Below are positions 1 to 6,249 of a stretch of DNA of 6,310 bases, piece after piece. Made by a program: the position numbers and the translations under genes. Under the pieces are notes generated by a model. That model did not search any database and was not told the origin of the DNA. It saw only the letters and a program-made list of their open reading frames with translations. The stretch is taken from NCBI RefSeq assembly GCF_020559915.1, contig NZ_JAJCLZ010000050.1, forward strand, positions 1 to 6,310. The letters run 5' to 3'. Positions within the stretch are counted from its first letter, which is position 1. Each line of letters begins with the position of its first letter. This DNA is from Ruminococcus sp. 210702-SL.1.03 (GTDB lineage Bacteria; Bacillota; Clostridia; Oscillospirales; Ruminococcaceae).

Positions 1-869
1 ACGCCCTGCTTGCCCATGCGGATAAAGTTATCCGCGAAATTTCCCGCGCTCTCGTCGAGGTCGCCAAGAGCCTTGCTGACGTCGCCGCCGTTCGTGAGCG
101 TGCCGAGCAGGTTCGCCGCTGCGGCTTTCATGCTGCCGAACGAGCCGCTGAACGTCGTGGCGGCTTCTTTCGCGGTCGTGCCGGTGATGTCAAGCTCGCC
201 CTGAATGACATGAACAGCGGCGTATACGTCGGACAGATTGCTGATATCGTATTTTATGCCGCTTATCTTCTCCGCGTCGGCGAGCAGGCGCTCCATCTCG
301 GTCTTTGTGCCGCCGTAACCCAATTTGAGGTTATCGAGCATGGTGTAATTCTGCTTCGCGAAGCCCTGATAAGCGTTCTGAATGTCGGCGATGTTCGTGC
401 CCATTTTGTTGGCGTTGTCGCTCATATCGACCATAGCCGTGTGCGCCGCTTCGGCAGCCTTAGCAGTATCGCCGCCGAGCGATGAAATGAGCGAAGCCGA
501 AAAGCTCGTGACGTTCTCCATGTACTCGTTAGCGCTTACGCCCGCCGTCTTGAAAGCGTCGCTCGCGTACTGTTCGACCTTGCCCGCGCTGGATTTAAAC
601 AGCGTTTCTATGCCGCCGATAGACTGCTCGAGCGCCGCGCCCTCGCTGAATGCGCTCTTTATAACGTCGCCCAGCTTGTCGGCGACCTTGTACGCGCCGA
701 ACGCCGCAAGCAGGCTTTTGCCGAGATTTTTGCCCATCTTACCGCCCTGCTCGCCGCCCACGCCGTCGGGGAAAAGCTTCGCAAGCTGCCCCTGCAAACC
801 TTCCATCGAGGGCACTATCTGCACATACGCCTTCGCCAGCTCAATGCCTTTACTATTGCTGTCTGCCAT
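1..869 (-). CDS. Tail tape measure protein, N-terminal part
   Basis: This frame is open from the ATG at 869 to the window edge (289 complete codons, no stop), so the gene is cut by the window. It begins MADSNSKGIELAKAYVQIVP, with GGAGG 7 bases before the ATG, and starts on the base after the previous stop. Alternating small hydrophobic and glycine-rich helices follow, and around residues 172-197 comes the tract containing NYTMLDNLKLGYGGTKTEME. This is a signature of tape measure proteins in many Bacillota siphophages. The protein sets tail length and passes through the tube during DNA ejection. The full protein is probably several times longer, and its C-terminal domains, sometimes with wall-degrading activity, are outside the window. 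Confidence 0.93.
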   Translation of the reverse strand, partial: MADSNSKGIELAKAYVQIVPSMEGLQGQLAKLFPDGVGGEQGGKMGKNLGKSLLAAFGAYKVADKLGDVIKSAFSEGAALEQSIGGIETLFKSSAGKVEQYASDAFKTAGVSANEYMENVTSFSASLISSLGGDTAKAAEAAHTAMVDMSDNANKMGTNIADIQNAYQGFAKQNYTMLDNLKLGYGGTKTEMERLLADAEKISGIKYDISNLSDVYAAVHVIQGELDITGTTAKEAATTFSGSFGSMKAAAANLLGTLTNGGDVSKALGDLDESAGNFADNFIRMGKQG

Positions 870-1253
870 TTAATCACCTCCGTTAAGTATCTTCTGCCGC
901 GCTTTTTCATACGCCATCGGGTCGTCGAAGCCCTCGGTCTGCGGTTCGTTCGGCGTGCCGAAAAGCTTAGCCGCCAGCGATTCGGGGCGGTTCTTTCCGC
1001 GCGCGCCGTCCTTGCTGTTGAGCCACACGAGCAGCGAAAGCTTGTCAAAAATCAAAACGCCCAGCATTTCGCTGAGCGTGTGATCTTCACCGGCAAGTGC
1101 CATGCGTGCGCGTGAGTTTGAGCGCAGCCCGCCCGCAAGCGCAGCCGCCGTCCTCAGCGGCAGGGCGCGGTGATCGTATATGTTGTAGACCTCGGCAAAG
1201 TCGCATATCAACTCGCCCTCGCACGCGCTCACCATGCGGGCGAGCAGTATCAG
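870..1253 (-). CDS. Tail assembly chaperone, frameshifted (DUF5361 / gpT-like) domain
   Basis: The downstream chaperone frame. From CTG 1253 it adds 127 residues to the 92-residue upstream protein. An ATG at 1235 would give a free 121-residue protein, but there is no ribosome binding site before it (the preceding bases are pyrimidine- and GC-rich), so expression by frameshift is more likely. The region CDFAEVYNIYDHRALPLRTA (11-30 from the ATG), the SRARMAL stretch and GKNRPESL (80-87) match DUF5361 proteins as I recall them, and these sit between chaperone and tape measure in many Bacillota siphophages. The bases upstream of the ATG also encode plausible protein (LILLARM). In the gpGT model this domain binds tube subunits while the shared N-terminus binds the tape measure. 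The stop TAA directly abuts the tape measure ATG. Confidence 0.82.
   Translation of the reverse strand: MILLARMVSACEGELICDFAEVYNIYDHRALPLRTAAALAGGLRSNSRARMALAGEDHTLSEMLGVLIFDKLSLLVWLNSKDGARGKNRPESLAAKLFGTPNEPQTEGFDDPMAYEKARQKILNGGD
1212..1244 (-). other. Predicted frameshift-stimulating stem-loop
   Basis: On the minus strand, CTCGCCC at 1244-1238 pairs perfectly with GGGCGAG at 1218-1212. The stem continues with GCAT at 1237-1234 against GTGC at 1224-1221 (one wobble), separated by a 2-base GA bulge and closed by a 9-base loop. The hairpin begins 8 bases after the slippery heptamer, the usual distance for a ribosome-stalling structure. It lies in the coding sequence of the second chaperone frame and includes its only nearby ATG. 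Pairing was found by eye, with no energy calculated. Confidence 0.65.
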
Positions 1254-1528
1254 TTTTTTCCGTCGCCGTCTTTTTCGCCGCCGCGGATAATGGAATAGAT
1301 CTCGCGCACCATTACGTCGCGCGGCACTCTGCCGTTCTCATCGCGGCAAAAGTCTTTCAGCGCCGCCGCCTGCGTATCATCGAGCAGGCGGTGGAGCACG
1401 CTCACGAGCCGCGAACCGTCGCCGCCGTCTACTGCCACAAGGTCTTCCAGCAGCTCCCAATCGTTGAGCTTTTCAGCTTCGTACTTAAATGCAAAACCGT
1501 GCTCGGTCTTGCCCTCTATCATCTTCAT
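1250..1528 (-). CDS. Tail assembly chaperone, zero-frame (gpG-like) product
   Basis: A 92-residue acidic protein between major tail protein and tape measure, the position of lambda gpG-type chaperones. Such proteins coat the tape measure and recruit tube subunits, and they are not in the finished virion. The sequence GKTEHGFAFKYEAEKLNDWELLEDL followed by a leucine-rich helix and GRVPRDVMVREIYSII fits the chaperones I know from Bacillota phages. AAGGAGG lies 6 bases before the ATG at 1528, preferred over the in-frame ATG at 1522. The gene ends with the codons GGA AAA AAC TGA, so a canonical -1 slippery heptamer abuts the stop. A fraction of ribosomes should continue into the downstream frame to make a 219-residue fusion. 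Confidence 0.87.
   Translation of the reverse strand: MKMIEGKTEHGFAFKYEAEKLNDWELLEDLVAVDGGDGSRLVSVLHRLLDDTQAAALKDFCRDENGRVPRDVMVREIYSIIRGGEKDGDGKN
1253..1259 (-). other. Programmed -1 frameshift slippery site A AAA AAC
   Basis: In the chaperone's zero frame the heptamer is A AAA AAC, immediately followed by the TGA stop at 1250-1252. Slipping back one base makes the next codon CTG and continues as L-I-L-L-A-R-M-V-S, in frame with the downstream open reading frame. The X XXY YYZ pattern, its position on the last sense codons and the hairpin 8 bases later are all features of a genuine frameshift signal. A -1 shift between the two chaperone frames is well known in siphoviruses (lambda G/GT type). 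Confidence 0.82.
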
Positions 1529-1539
1529 GCCGTACCTCC

Positions 1540-2103
1540 TTACTCAGTCGCGGGCTTCTTGAAATACTCGTAGTGGGTGTTGCCCGTGCTGTCCGCCATA
1601 GCGGTCAGCGTTACGCCGTAGCCCACCGCGTCGCTGTCGTCATACTGCACCTCGGCAACGTTTGAAACGCTCGCAGAGGGCAGCACAATGCGTTTGAGCA
1701 CGCCGCCCGTCATTATCATGTCGATAACGTATGCGTAGTCCTCGAGGTCGCCCGAGCCTACCGCTACCGTCATGCCGTCCTCTGGTGTGCCGGTGACGCT
1801 GCTGTCGCCATGAACGAGTTTGAGCACCTCTGCGCTGAGCGATTCGATGAACGTCATCGTGAAATCGTCCTTTTTGTCGGTGGTGGAAACGTGCACCACA
1901 TCACCGCCCCATGCCTTGATAGACTGGGTGGTGCGGCTGCCGTCGTTGGTCAAGCCGTCCTCGCTGATGTAGCCCAGACACTTGAAAGCCGCGTTCAGCT
2001 CGGTAGTGGCGTCGGTCGGCAGGGGCGTAGAGCAGGGCGCGCGGAAAACTGCTCCGCCTACCTTAGGCTTGCCCGTAGTGACATTGTTTTTGTTGTTCGA
2101 CAT
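1540..2103 (-). CDS. Major tail (tube) protein
   Basis: A 187-residue tube subunit that polymerises into the hollow tail. KCLGYISEDG (41-50), SIKAWGG (61-67) and FTMTFIES (81-88) are stretches I recognise from major tail proteins of Clostridia and other Bacillota siphoviruses, and the rest is beta-rich, as expected of a tube fold. A longer reading from TTG at 2118 exists, but GAGGAG at 2111-2116 is 7 bases before the ATG at 2103, which decides the start. The gene ends Ala-Thr-Glu-stop, followed at once by the ribosome binding site of the chaperone gene. No tail sheath gene adjoins it, so the tail is probably non-contractile. Confidence 0.9.
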   Translation of the reverse strand: MSNNKNNVTTGKPKVGGAVFRAPCSTPLPTDATTELNAAFKCLGYISEDGLTNDGSRTTQSIKAWGGDVVHVSTTDKKDDFTMTFIESLSAEVLKLVHGDSSVTGTPEDGMTVAVGSGDLEDYAYVIDMIMTGGVLKRIVLPSASVSNVAEVQYDDSDAVGYGVTLTAMADSTGNTHYEYFKKPATE

Positions 2104-2107
2104 AAAA

Positions 2108-2449
2108 TCACTCCTCAAAATATGTTATTTCGTACACCGCCTGAAAGCGGTAACGTTTTGTAGTCGTTTCATTGAATGGATAACTGCTCACGAGCGCGCA
2201 GCGGCTTATGTCGCCGCGTTCGGGCATACGCCGCATGAGTTTCAGCAAGCGTTCGTTAAGCTCCATAGCTTCAAGCAGCGTGCCGCCGTAGCTTTGTACA
2301 GCCACCGTCGCGGACGTTATGCAGTTGCGTTCAGATGTGCCCGTGCGCTCGATAATGCAGTAGCTGGCGGGCGGTTTGGCTGGCTCTTCGGCGAAGCACG
2401 GCACGTCCAGCCCGCGCGATATGTAGTCGATAAGCGTGACTTCTATCAT
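2108..2449 (-). CDS. Tail terminator / tail completion protein
   Basis: A 113-residue protein directly before the major tail protein gene, the normal place for the tail terminator, which caps the tube at its final length and attaches it to the neck. The mixed alpha/beta pattern includes an N-terminal helix (MIEVTLIDYISRGLDVPCF), a proline-rich turn and strand (KPPASYCIIERTG, residues about 25-37), a long helix with YGGTLLEAMELNERLLKLM, and a final strand YRFQAVYEITYFEE. This resembles small tail completion proteins of siphoviruses. It starts by ATGA overlap with the neck gene, with a strong GGGGAGG upstream. Its stop codon lies inside the spacer between the next ribosome binding site and the next ATG. 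The assignment relies mainly on context. Confidence 0.72.
   Translation of the reverse strand: MIEVTLIDYISRGLDVPCFAEEPAKPPASYCIIERTGTSERNCITSATVAVQSYGGTLLEAMELNERLLKLMRRMPERGDISRCALVSSYPFNETTTKRYRFQAVYEITYFEE
2111..2116 (-). promoter_or_regulatory. Ribosome binding site fixing the major tail protein start
   Basis: Minus-strand GAGGAG lies 7 bases before ATG 2103. It lies inside the longer reading from TTG 2118, so that reading cannot use it. Confidence 0.8.
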
Positions 2450-2709
2450 TCCTTTACCTCCCCGACCGCCTTTAAAATCGTGTTGTTCTTCTGATTTTGC
2501 TGAATGGCGCGCTTGTGTGTCGCCGCGACCGACGATACACGGCGGCGTATACGATAGCGCTTAGTCCATGCGTAATTCTTCACGCGGTAGCCCTGTTTCG
2601 GCAGCTTCGCGCGTATGCGTTCGGCGTACTCTTCCGTCAGTGCCGCCACGCTGTCGCTCATGAGGTAGTCGCCCACCGCCTTATGGTTGAGAACTATCTT
2701 CGTCGGCAT
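2446..2709 (-). CDS. HK97 gp10-like neck / head-tail joining protein
   Basis: An 87-residue, strongly basic protein (RYRIRRRV near residues 51-58) in the slot of the HK97 gp10 family, which acts at the neck between head closure and tail terminator. The N-terminus (MPTKIVLNHKAVGDYLMS) and the C-terminal NNTILKAV (75-82) resemble short members of this family that I recall from Bacillota phages. The gene overlaps its upstream neighbour by 29 bases and shares a 4-base ATGA overlap with its downstream neighbour. The ribosome binding site (GGAAAG just before ATG) is weaker and closer than elsewhere in the operon, so coupling to the upstream gene is likely to help translation. Confidence 0.78.
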   Translation of the reverse strand: MPTKIVLNHKAVGDYLMSDSVAALTEEYAERIRAKLPKQGYRVKNYAWTKRYRIRRRVSSVAATHKRAIQQNQKNNTILKAVGEVKE

Positions 2710-3043
2710 ATCTTTCCACCTGCACTTTCTTGTTCCAACTGAGCGGGATAAGCGCGTCTATGCCCTGCGTCGGTTCGCCTACGGTGCGGTATCGCCCGCC
2801 CCAGAAGCGCACCTCTGTGTCAGTCCAAACGTGCTCGTCGCCCTTTGGGATAGCCAGCGTGTACGCTATTCTCTTGCCGCTGAGATTGAGCGCGGCTGTA
2901 ACGTCATCGCTGCTGGGCGCGCCCACAAGCACGTTTTCGACTACCTCTATCCGCTCCGCATATATCGGGCGTTTGAGCGCGTCAGCGCCTGTCTGCTCGC
3001 GCACCACAAGCTCAACGGGTATGCCTTTAATCATTGTCACCAT
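2681..3043 (-). CDS. Head closure (stopper) protein
   Basis: A 120-residue protein expected to form the second connector ring that closes the head after packaging. Diagnostic features are the beta-rich segment LAIPKGDEHVW (63-73), the FWGGRYR strand (80-86) and PLSWNKKVQVERY (100-112). This last tract is close to one I recall from head-tail joining proteins of Clostridia and Streptococcus phages. Translation starts inside the end of the connector gene, with GGAGG 9 bases before the ATG at 3043, so the two are probably translationally coupled. A second in-frame ATG at 3034 is possible but less well spaced. The 3' end overlaps the neck gene by 29 bases. Confidence 0.85.
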   Translation of the reverse strand: MVTMIKGIPVELVVREQTGADALKRPIYAERIEVVENVLVGAPSSDDVTAALNLSGKRIAYTLAIPKGDEHVWTDTEVRFWGGRYRTVGEPTQGIDALIPLSWNKKVQVERYADEDSSQP

Positions 3044-3437
3044 TGCCGTACACCTCCAGTGCGCCCCAGCGCTGCCGTATCAGCCCGAGGTCTTTTAATT
3101 CGTTGCGCAGGTAGTAAAGCTGCTGCCCCGCGTTAAGGTACGACATAGATATGCTGTACCCCATAGCCGCCTGCGAAGCCTGCGTTGCTGCGGGTGAATT
3201 GTCAGCCGCCGCATTTACCGCGCGGATAACTGCCCGCGCGATGGTCTCCTTGACTGCAAGCGCGAACTCGGGGTCTGCCGCCGACATGATCGCTATGCTC
3301 TTGCCGTGCTTTTTCGCGATAAGGCTCAGCTTTGCGGAAGCAACGGGCAGCAGCGCCTCCGCAAGTTCCTGTTCCTCAGCCGTGAGCTTGCGCCCGAGCC
3401 GTATAACGTCGTCGATAGCCGCGTACACTGCCGCCAT
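3027..3437 (-). CDS. Head-tail connector (Gp19/Gp15/Gp42-like)
   Basis: A small helical adaptor expected to bind under the portal ring as the first connector. The pattern LGRKLTAEEQELAEALLPVAS near the N-terminus, and SISMSYLNAGQQLYYLRNELKDLG near the C-terminus, match the Gp19/Gp15/Gp42 family as I know it, and the position right after the capsid gene is typical. Two in-frame ATGs exist. The GGGGG ribosome binding site is only 1 base before the ATG at 3443 but 7 bases before the ATG at 3437, so I choose 3437 (136 residues, MAAVYAAIDD). The last 17 bases overlap the head closure gene and contain that gene's start. Its usual partner, the portal, is not in this window. Confidence 0.85.
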   Translation of the reverse strand: MAAVYAAIDDVIRLGRKLTAEEQELAEALLPVASAKLSLIAKKHGKSIAIMSAADPEFALAVKETIARAVIRAVNAAADNSPAATQASQAAMGYSISMSYLNAGQQLYYLRNELKDLGLIRQRWGALEVYGNGDND

Positions 3438-3444
3438 TGCCATG

Positions 3445-3449
3445 CCCCC
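3445..3449 (-). promoter_or_regulatory. Ribosome binding site fixing the connector start
   Basis: Minus-strand GGGGG, part of AAGGGGG after the capsid stop codon. It is 1 base from the ATG at 3443, too close to use, and 7 bases from the ATG at 3437, which makes 3437 the likely start. Confidence 0.65.
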
Positions 3450-4352
3450 TTACTCAGTCGCCGCCGACTGGATAACGGCGAAAGCGTTTTTGTCGAGAAT
3501 GCCCCAGCCGATAAAGGCTTCGGCTCTGATGTACACCTCATTGTATCCTTTGAGGTCGCGGCCGCTGTTGTCAGGGTCGCCGTACTGGATAACTTCGAGC
3601 GGTATCTCCTTGGAATAGCCCCACTTGAATGCCGTCGCGAAGTCGCCGACTATCGCAAGGTCTTTGCTTGAATTGAAAGACACCGTAGTGTTGGTGGTCG
3701 TGCTTATACCGTTCATCTGAGCGGGAGTGCTGCCCCACGCAAGTTCGGGGTATATCTTTCTTCCGCTCGCGTCCACCATCTTGGCGAGGTCGGAGCGGAA
3801 TGCGGGAGCCATCGTAAGTCCCGATACATCGTACTCGTGGCCCTGCACCGCCGCGATAGCCTCTTCTATCAGCGCGTCGGGGGTCTTGGGCGTTTTGCTG
3901 TCCTGCGCGATGACAGCAACGCCGCTGTCGAAGTGGTTCGTGCCGATGATAGCCGCCGCCGTCTTAGTCCTCGGGTTCAGTCCGTGGAAAGCCATGATGT
4001 CAAGACCGCGGGCGACCTTTTTCGAGAAGCCCTCAGAGAAATTTTTGAGCATTTCTATCTGCGCTTCCTCAGAGGCGTAGAGAAATTCATCTGTCATTCT
4101 TGCGCCGTACTCTACCTTTAGCGGCAGTACCGTGATAGGGTCGAGAGCCACGCTTCCGCGGGTCTTTTTGCCGCCTTCGGCAACGAGGTCTACTTCGTCG
4201 TCCATGCTGAAGATGAACTCTTTCTGTCCGTTGAATGCGATAGGGCTGCGCGCGCAGAGGGTCGAGAGCGATGAAAAGCCCTTTACCTTGTCGAAAAGCT
4301 CGGTCACGAGCTGCGGGTCGAATTTTGCGCCCTTAGAGAGAATGTCTGGCAT
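3450..4352 (-). CDS. Major capsid protein, HK97 fold
   Basis: The 300-residue shell protein that forms the icosahedral head. The N-arm starts at MPDILSKGAKFDPQLV. An extended-loop region covers roughly residues 45-75 (EFIFSMDDEVDLVAEGGKKT) and is followed by spine and P-domain sequence (VEYGARMTDEFLYASEE, residues 80-96). MAFHGLNPRTK (120-130) is a stretch I associate with this HK97-like capsid family in Bacillota phages. The C-terminal strand region reads FIGWGILDKNAFAVI. Unlike HK97 gp5, there is no roughly 100-residue N-terminal delta domain, which fits with the separate scaffold gene just upstream. The start is well supported by AAGGAAG about 8 bases before ATG. The gene ends Ala-Thr-Glu-stop, and its last bases run into the ribosome binding site of the next gene. 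Confidence 0.95.
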   Translation of the reverse strand: MPDILSKGAKFDPQLVTELFDKVKGFSSLSTLCARSPIAFNGQKEFIFSMDDEVDLVAEGGKKTRGSVALDPITVLPLKVEYGARMTDEFLYASEEAQIEMLKNFSEGFSKKVARGLDIMAFHGLNPRTKTAAAIIGTNHFDSGVAVIAQDSKTPKTPDALIEEAIAAVQGHEYDVSGLTMAPAFRSDLAKMVDASGRKIYPELAWGSTPAQMNGISTTTNTTVSFNSSKDLAIVGDFATAFKWGYSKEIPLEVIQYGDPDNSGRDLKGYNEVYIRAEAFIGWGILDKNAFAVIQSAATE

Positions 4353-4371
4353 AGTTAATTACTTCCTTTCT

Positions 4372-4782
4372 TTACTTTTTGAGGTCGGCGAGAAGCGACT
4401 TGTACGCCGCGTCCTTGCCGTTCGTGTGTCCGTGCTCCGTATTTGCGAGGGGCTGGGGCTGCTGCTGATTTTTCACGAATATCGCGAGCGTTTCAGCGTC
4501 CTTTTTGAGCTCCTCTTCGGTGTCGCCCGAAAGCTTGCCCGCAAGCTCATAGGGTATGCCGTTCTCGTGAGCGATGCGCATTTTCAGCGCGCCGCTCTCA
4601 TACGCCTTTGCCTTAGCCGTAAGGTCGGCGATGGTGGTCTTGTTCGCTTCGAGCTGCTTCGCGAGGTCGGCGGTCTTGGCGCTGTAGTCCTCGGGCGAGA
4701 GCCAGCCCTCGTACTGCTTTTTCACATCGGCGACCGCTGCGTCAAAAGCTTCCTGCGTTTCGATGGGTTTAAAATCTGCCAT
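4372..4782 (-). CDS. Capsid assembly scaffold protein
   Basis: A 136-residue, highly charged and mostly helical protein immediately upstream of the major capsid gene, which is the usual place for a phage scaffold. Residues about 35-65 (LAKQLEANKTTIADLTAKAK) have coiled-coil character. Residues about 66-103 resemble the conserved block I associate with Gram-positive phage scaffolds (ALKMRIAHENGIPYELAGKL). A Q/P-rich linker (QQQPQP) precedes a lysine-rich C-terminal helix, which in scaffolds commonly docks onto the capsid protein. It would template procapsid assembly and then leave or be degraded. The start has a ribosome binding site (AAAGGA) 7 bases upstream of ATG. No catalytic Ser-His-Asp/Lys protease pattern is visible, so a fused maturation protease is unlikely. 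The assignment rests on position, composition and family resemblance. Confidence 0.82.
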   Translation of the reverse strand: MADFKPIETQEAFDAAVADVKKQYEGWLSPEDYSAKTADLAKQLEANKTTIADLTAKAKAYESGALKMRIAHENGIPYELAGKLSGDTEEELKKDAETLAIFVKNQQQPQPLANTEHGHTNGKDAAYKSLLADLKK

Positions 4783-4821
4783 GATATTTCCTTTCTCCGC
4801 TTGTGCGGTATATGTAAGCCG

Positions 4822-6198
4822 TTACCAGCTTACCTTCTGTATTTTCTTCTCTTTGACCGTGTTCACGCACGCCCAGTGCGCCAGCGCGACGGCTTCAAGC
4901 AGCGATATGTCCGCGCCCTCTAAAATGGACGTGTAACCGTACCCGCCGCCCGAGCTGATAGCGCGGTGCTCGCAGTTGGCGACGACTTGTTCCAGCGACG
5001 GCTGTTCGGCGTGGCAGATCGTCTGCGCGAAAATGCCGCGCTCAAAGCTTGCCGCCGAAGTTATGACCTCCGAAACTTTCGGGAGTATCGGCTTGCGGCG
5101 TATACCGGCGTTTTTCATGTCGGCGGCGAGCAGAGATTGTCCGCCTGCGCCGTCTATGACCGTTTCGCGCATATGCGGGTTGCGCAGATACGCTATTATC
5201 CAGTCGTTGCCCTCGCGGACGGGTCGGCAGTCGATGGCTTCGACGAACACTTTGCCGTCTGCGGTCTTTGCGGCTACGGCGAGCGATACATTGTCGGTAG
5301 CTTTGGCGTACTTCACGCCGAAAAACAGCTCGTGCGAGAGCTGCGGCTTTTCGGTAATGCAAAGCGCCTGCCACTCGCCCTTGCTGATGGCTGATTTTTG
5401 GTTGTACGTCAGCCAAAGCCCCAAACGCTGTATGTTGTCGTCCACTTGGGCGTCCTGCGGGTCGCCGAGCTCGGAGCGTATCTTGCGCTCGGTGAGGATA
5501 GTGCCGAGCGACGGGTTGGTCTGATACCACAATTCGGGGTCGTGGGCGTTGGTGAGCGCAGGCACGCTCCATTCCGCCCAGCCGTCGTCGTTGCCGCCGC
5601 CCGTGACAGTCGTCTTGCGGTACTTGGTGAACACCGTGCCCGCTGATACCACCGTCGGCGGCGTGCCGCACATGAGCGTCTGCGGGTTTCGGCTGTCAGT
5701 AACGATATACTTCAAGGCTGTTTCCTGATCGGTAGTGTACTCCTGCGCTTCGTCGATGATGAGCAGGTCGTAACCCTCGCCAAGCCCACCCTTGCTCGAG
5801 CGCGTGCGGAAATTTATCAGCCCCTCGCCGCCCAGCCACTCGATACGCTCAAGACCGAACTGCTTCGCGGTCTTAAAGTCCTCTTTCTCGCGGTAGCCCA
5901 TCTTCGCGAGCAGGCTGGTGGCCTTTTCCCACACCGAGTGAGAGGTGGAGGTGCGGTGGGCGGTGTAGAGAATACTTTCACCGTGGAGCAGTCCCCATAT
6001 CGACCGCATTATGAGCAGTTCTGACTTGCCGTTGCGGCGGGGTATAGACCAGCCGAATTTCATGTGCCGCCACAATCCCTCGCCGTCCACCGCCATGATG
6101 TCGTACATCATCAGTTCCTGCCACTGCTGCGCGGTGCGCCCCGACTTGTTGTACATCGCGACAGCCTCGCCGCCGAGCGTTTGCTCATACGGCAGCAC
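4822..6198 (-). CDS. terL: Terminase large subunit (ATPase and nuclease)
   Basis: This is the motor of DNA packaging: an N-terminal ATPase drives DNA into the procapsid and a C-terminal RNase H-like nuclease cuts the concatemer. Numbered from the GTG (458 residues), the Walker A-like motif is RRNGKS (54-59), Walker B is LLIIDE with the adjacent AQE (145-153), and the coupling motif is LMCGTPPT (175-182). The nuclease domain starts near residue 290, with FFGVKYAK (292-299), FVEAIDCRP (318-326), VIDGAGGQ (347-354) and a final acidic helix at DISLLEA (430-436). The first nuclease strand has VK where many terminases have VD, so the first metal ligand may be D302. The C-terminus looks complete and ends in a basic tail. 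The protein belongs to the group I know from Clostridia phages with the N-terminus GRQTPT-x-SVVLPY, which suggests the true start is at 6240, giving 472 residues. A small terminase subunit is not in the window and would be expected upstream. A 39-base gap separates it from the scaffold gene; the expected portal gene is absent there. Confidence 0.95.
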   Translation of the reverse strand: MLPYEQTLGGEAVAMYNKSGRTAQQWQELMMYDIMAVDGEGLWRHMKFGWSIPRRNGKSELLIMRSIWGLLHGESILYTAHRTSTSHSVWEKATSLLAKMGYREKEDFKTAKQFGLERIEWLGGEGLINFRTRSSKGGLGEGYDLLIIDEAQEYTTDQETALKYIVTDSRNPQTLMCGTPPTVVSAGTVFTKYRKTTVTGGGNDDGWAEWSVPALTNAHDPELWYQTNPSLGTILTERKIRSELGDPQDAQVDDNIQRLGLWLTYNQKSAISKGEWQALCITEKPQLSHELFFGVKYAKATDNVSLAVAAKTADGKVFVEAIDCRPVREGNDWIIAYLRNPHMRETVIDGAGGQSLLAADMKNAGIRRKPILPKVSEVITSAASFERGIFAQTICHAEQPSLEQVVANCEHRAISSGGGYGYTSILEGADISLLEAVALAHWACVNTVKEKKIQKVSW

Positions 6199-6240
6199 TA
6201 CCGATACGGTGGGGGTCTGCCTGCCGATACGCTTCTCAAT
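6199..6240 (-). other. Probable N-terminal extension of terminase from an ATT start
   Basis: The terminase frame stays open for 14 codons upstream of the GTG, from ATT at 6240; a TAA at 6247-6249 closes the frame beyond that. The extension reads IEKRIGRQTPTVSV and leads straight into VLPYEQ. From memory, related phage terminases begin with a very similar GRQTPT-x-SVVLPY stretch, so this looks like genuine protein. No ATG, GTG or TTG lies in frame within it. The simplest reading is a rare AUU start served by the GGAGG at 6250-6254. The alternative is a 13-codon leader from TTG 6239 ending in TAG, which overlaps the GTG as TAGTG and could couple translation to it. Confidence 0.5.
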
Positions 6241-6249
6241 AGCTGATTA

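Noticed and set aside
815..1048. Minus-strand 77-codon frame overlapping the second chaperone frame and tape measure start.
   Set aside because: It is an Arg/Thr-rich shadow in a third frame with no binding site; both overlapping real frames are supported by family resemblance.
2104..2118. Earlier start (TTG 2118) for the major tail protein.
   Set aside because: The added residues are encoded by the ribosome binding site and spacer for ATG 2103, and no other binding site precedes the TTG.
4132..4923. Long plus-strand open frame of 263 codons across the scaffold and capsid gene starts.
   Set aside because: It is antisense to two well-supported genes and spans their intergenic gap. It has no recognisable domain, and similar mirror frames occur throughout because of the GC-rich codon bias.
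5042..5671. Minus-strand 209-codon open frame inside terminase.
   Set aside because: It is a shifted frame of the nuclease half of terminase, rich in Arg, His and Gly with no domain. The terminase frame itself carries the conserved motifs.
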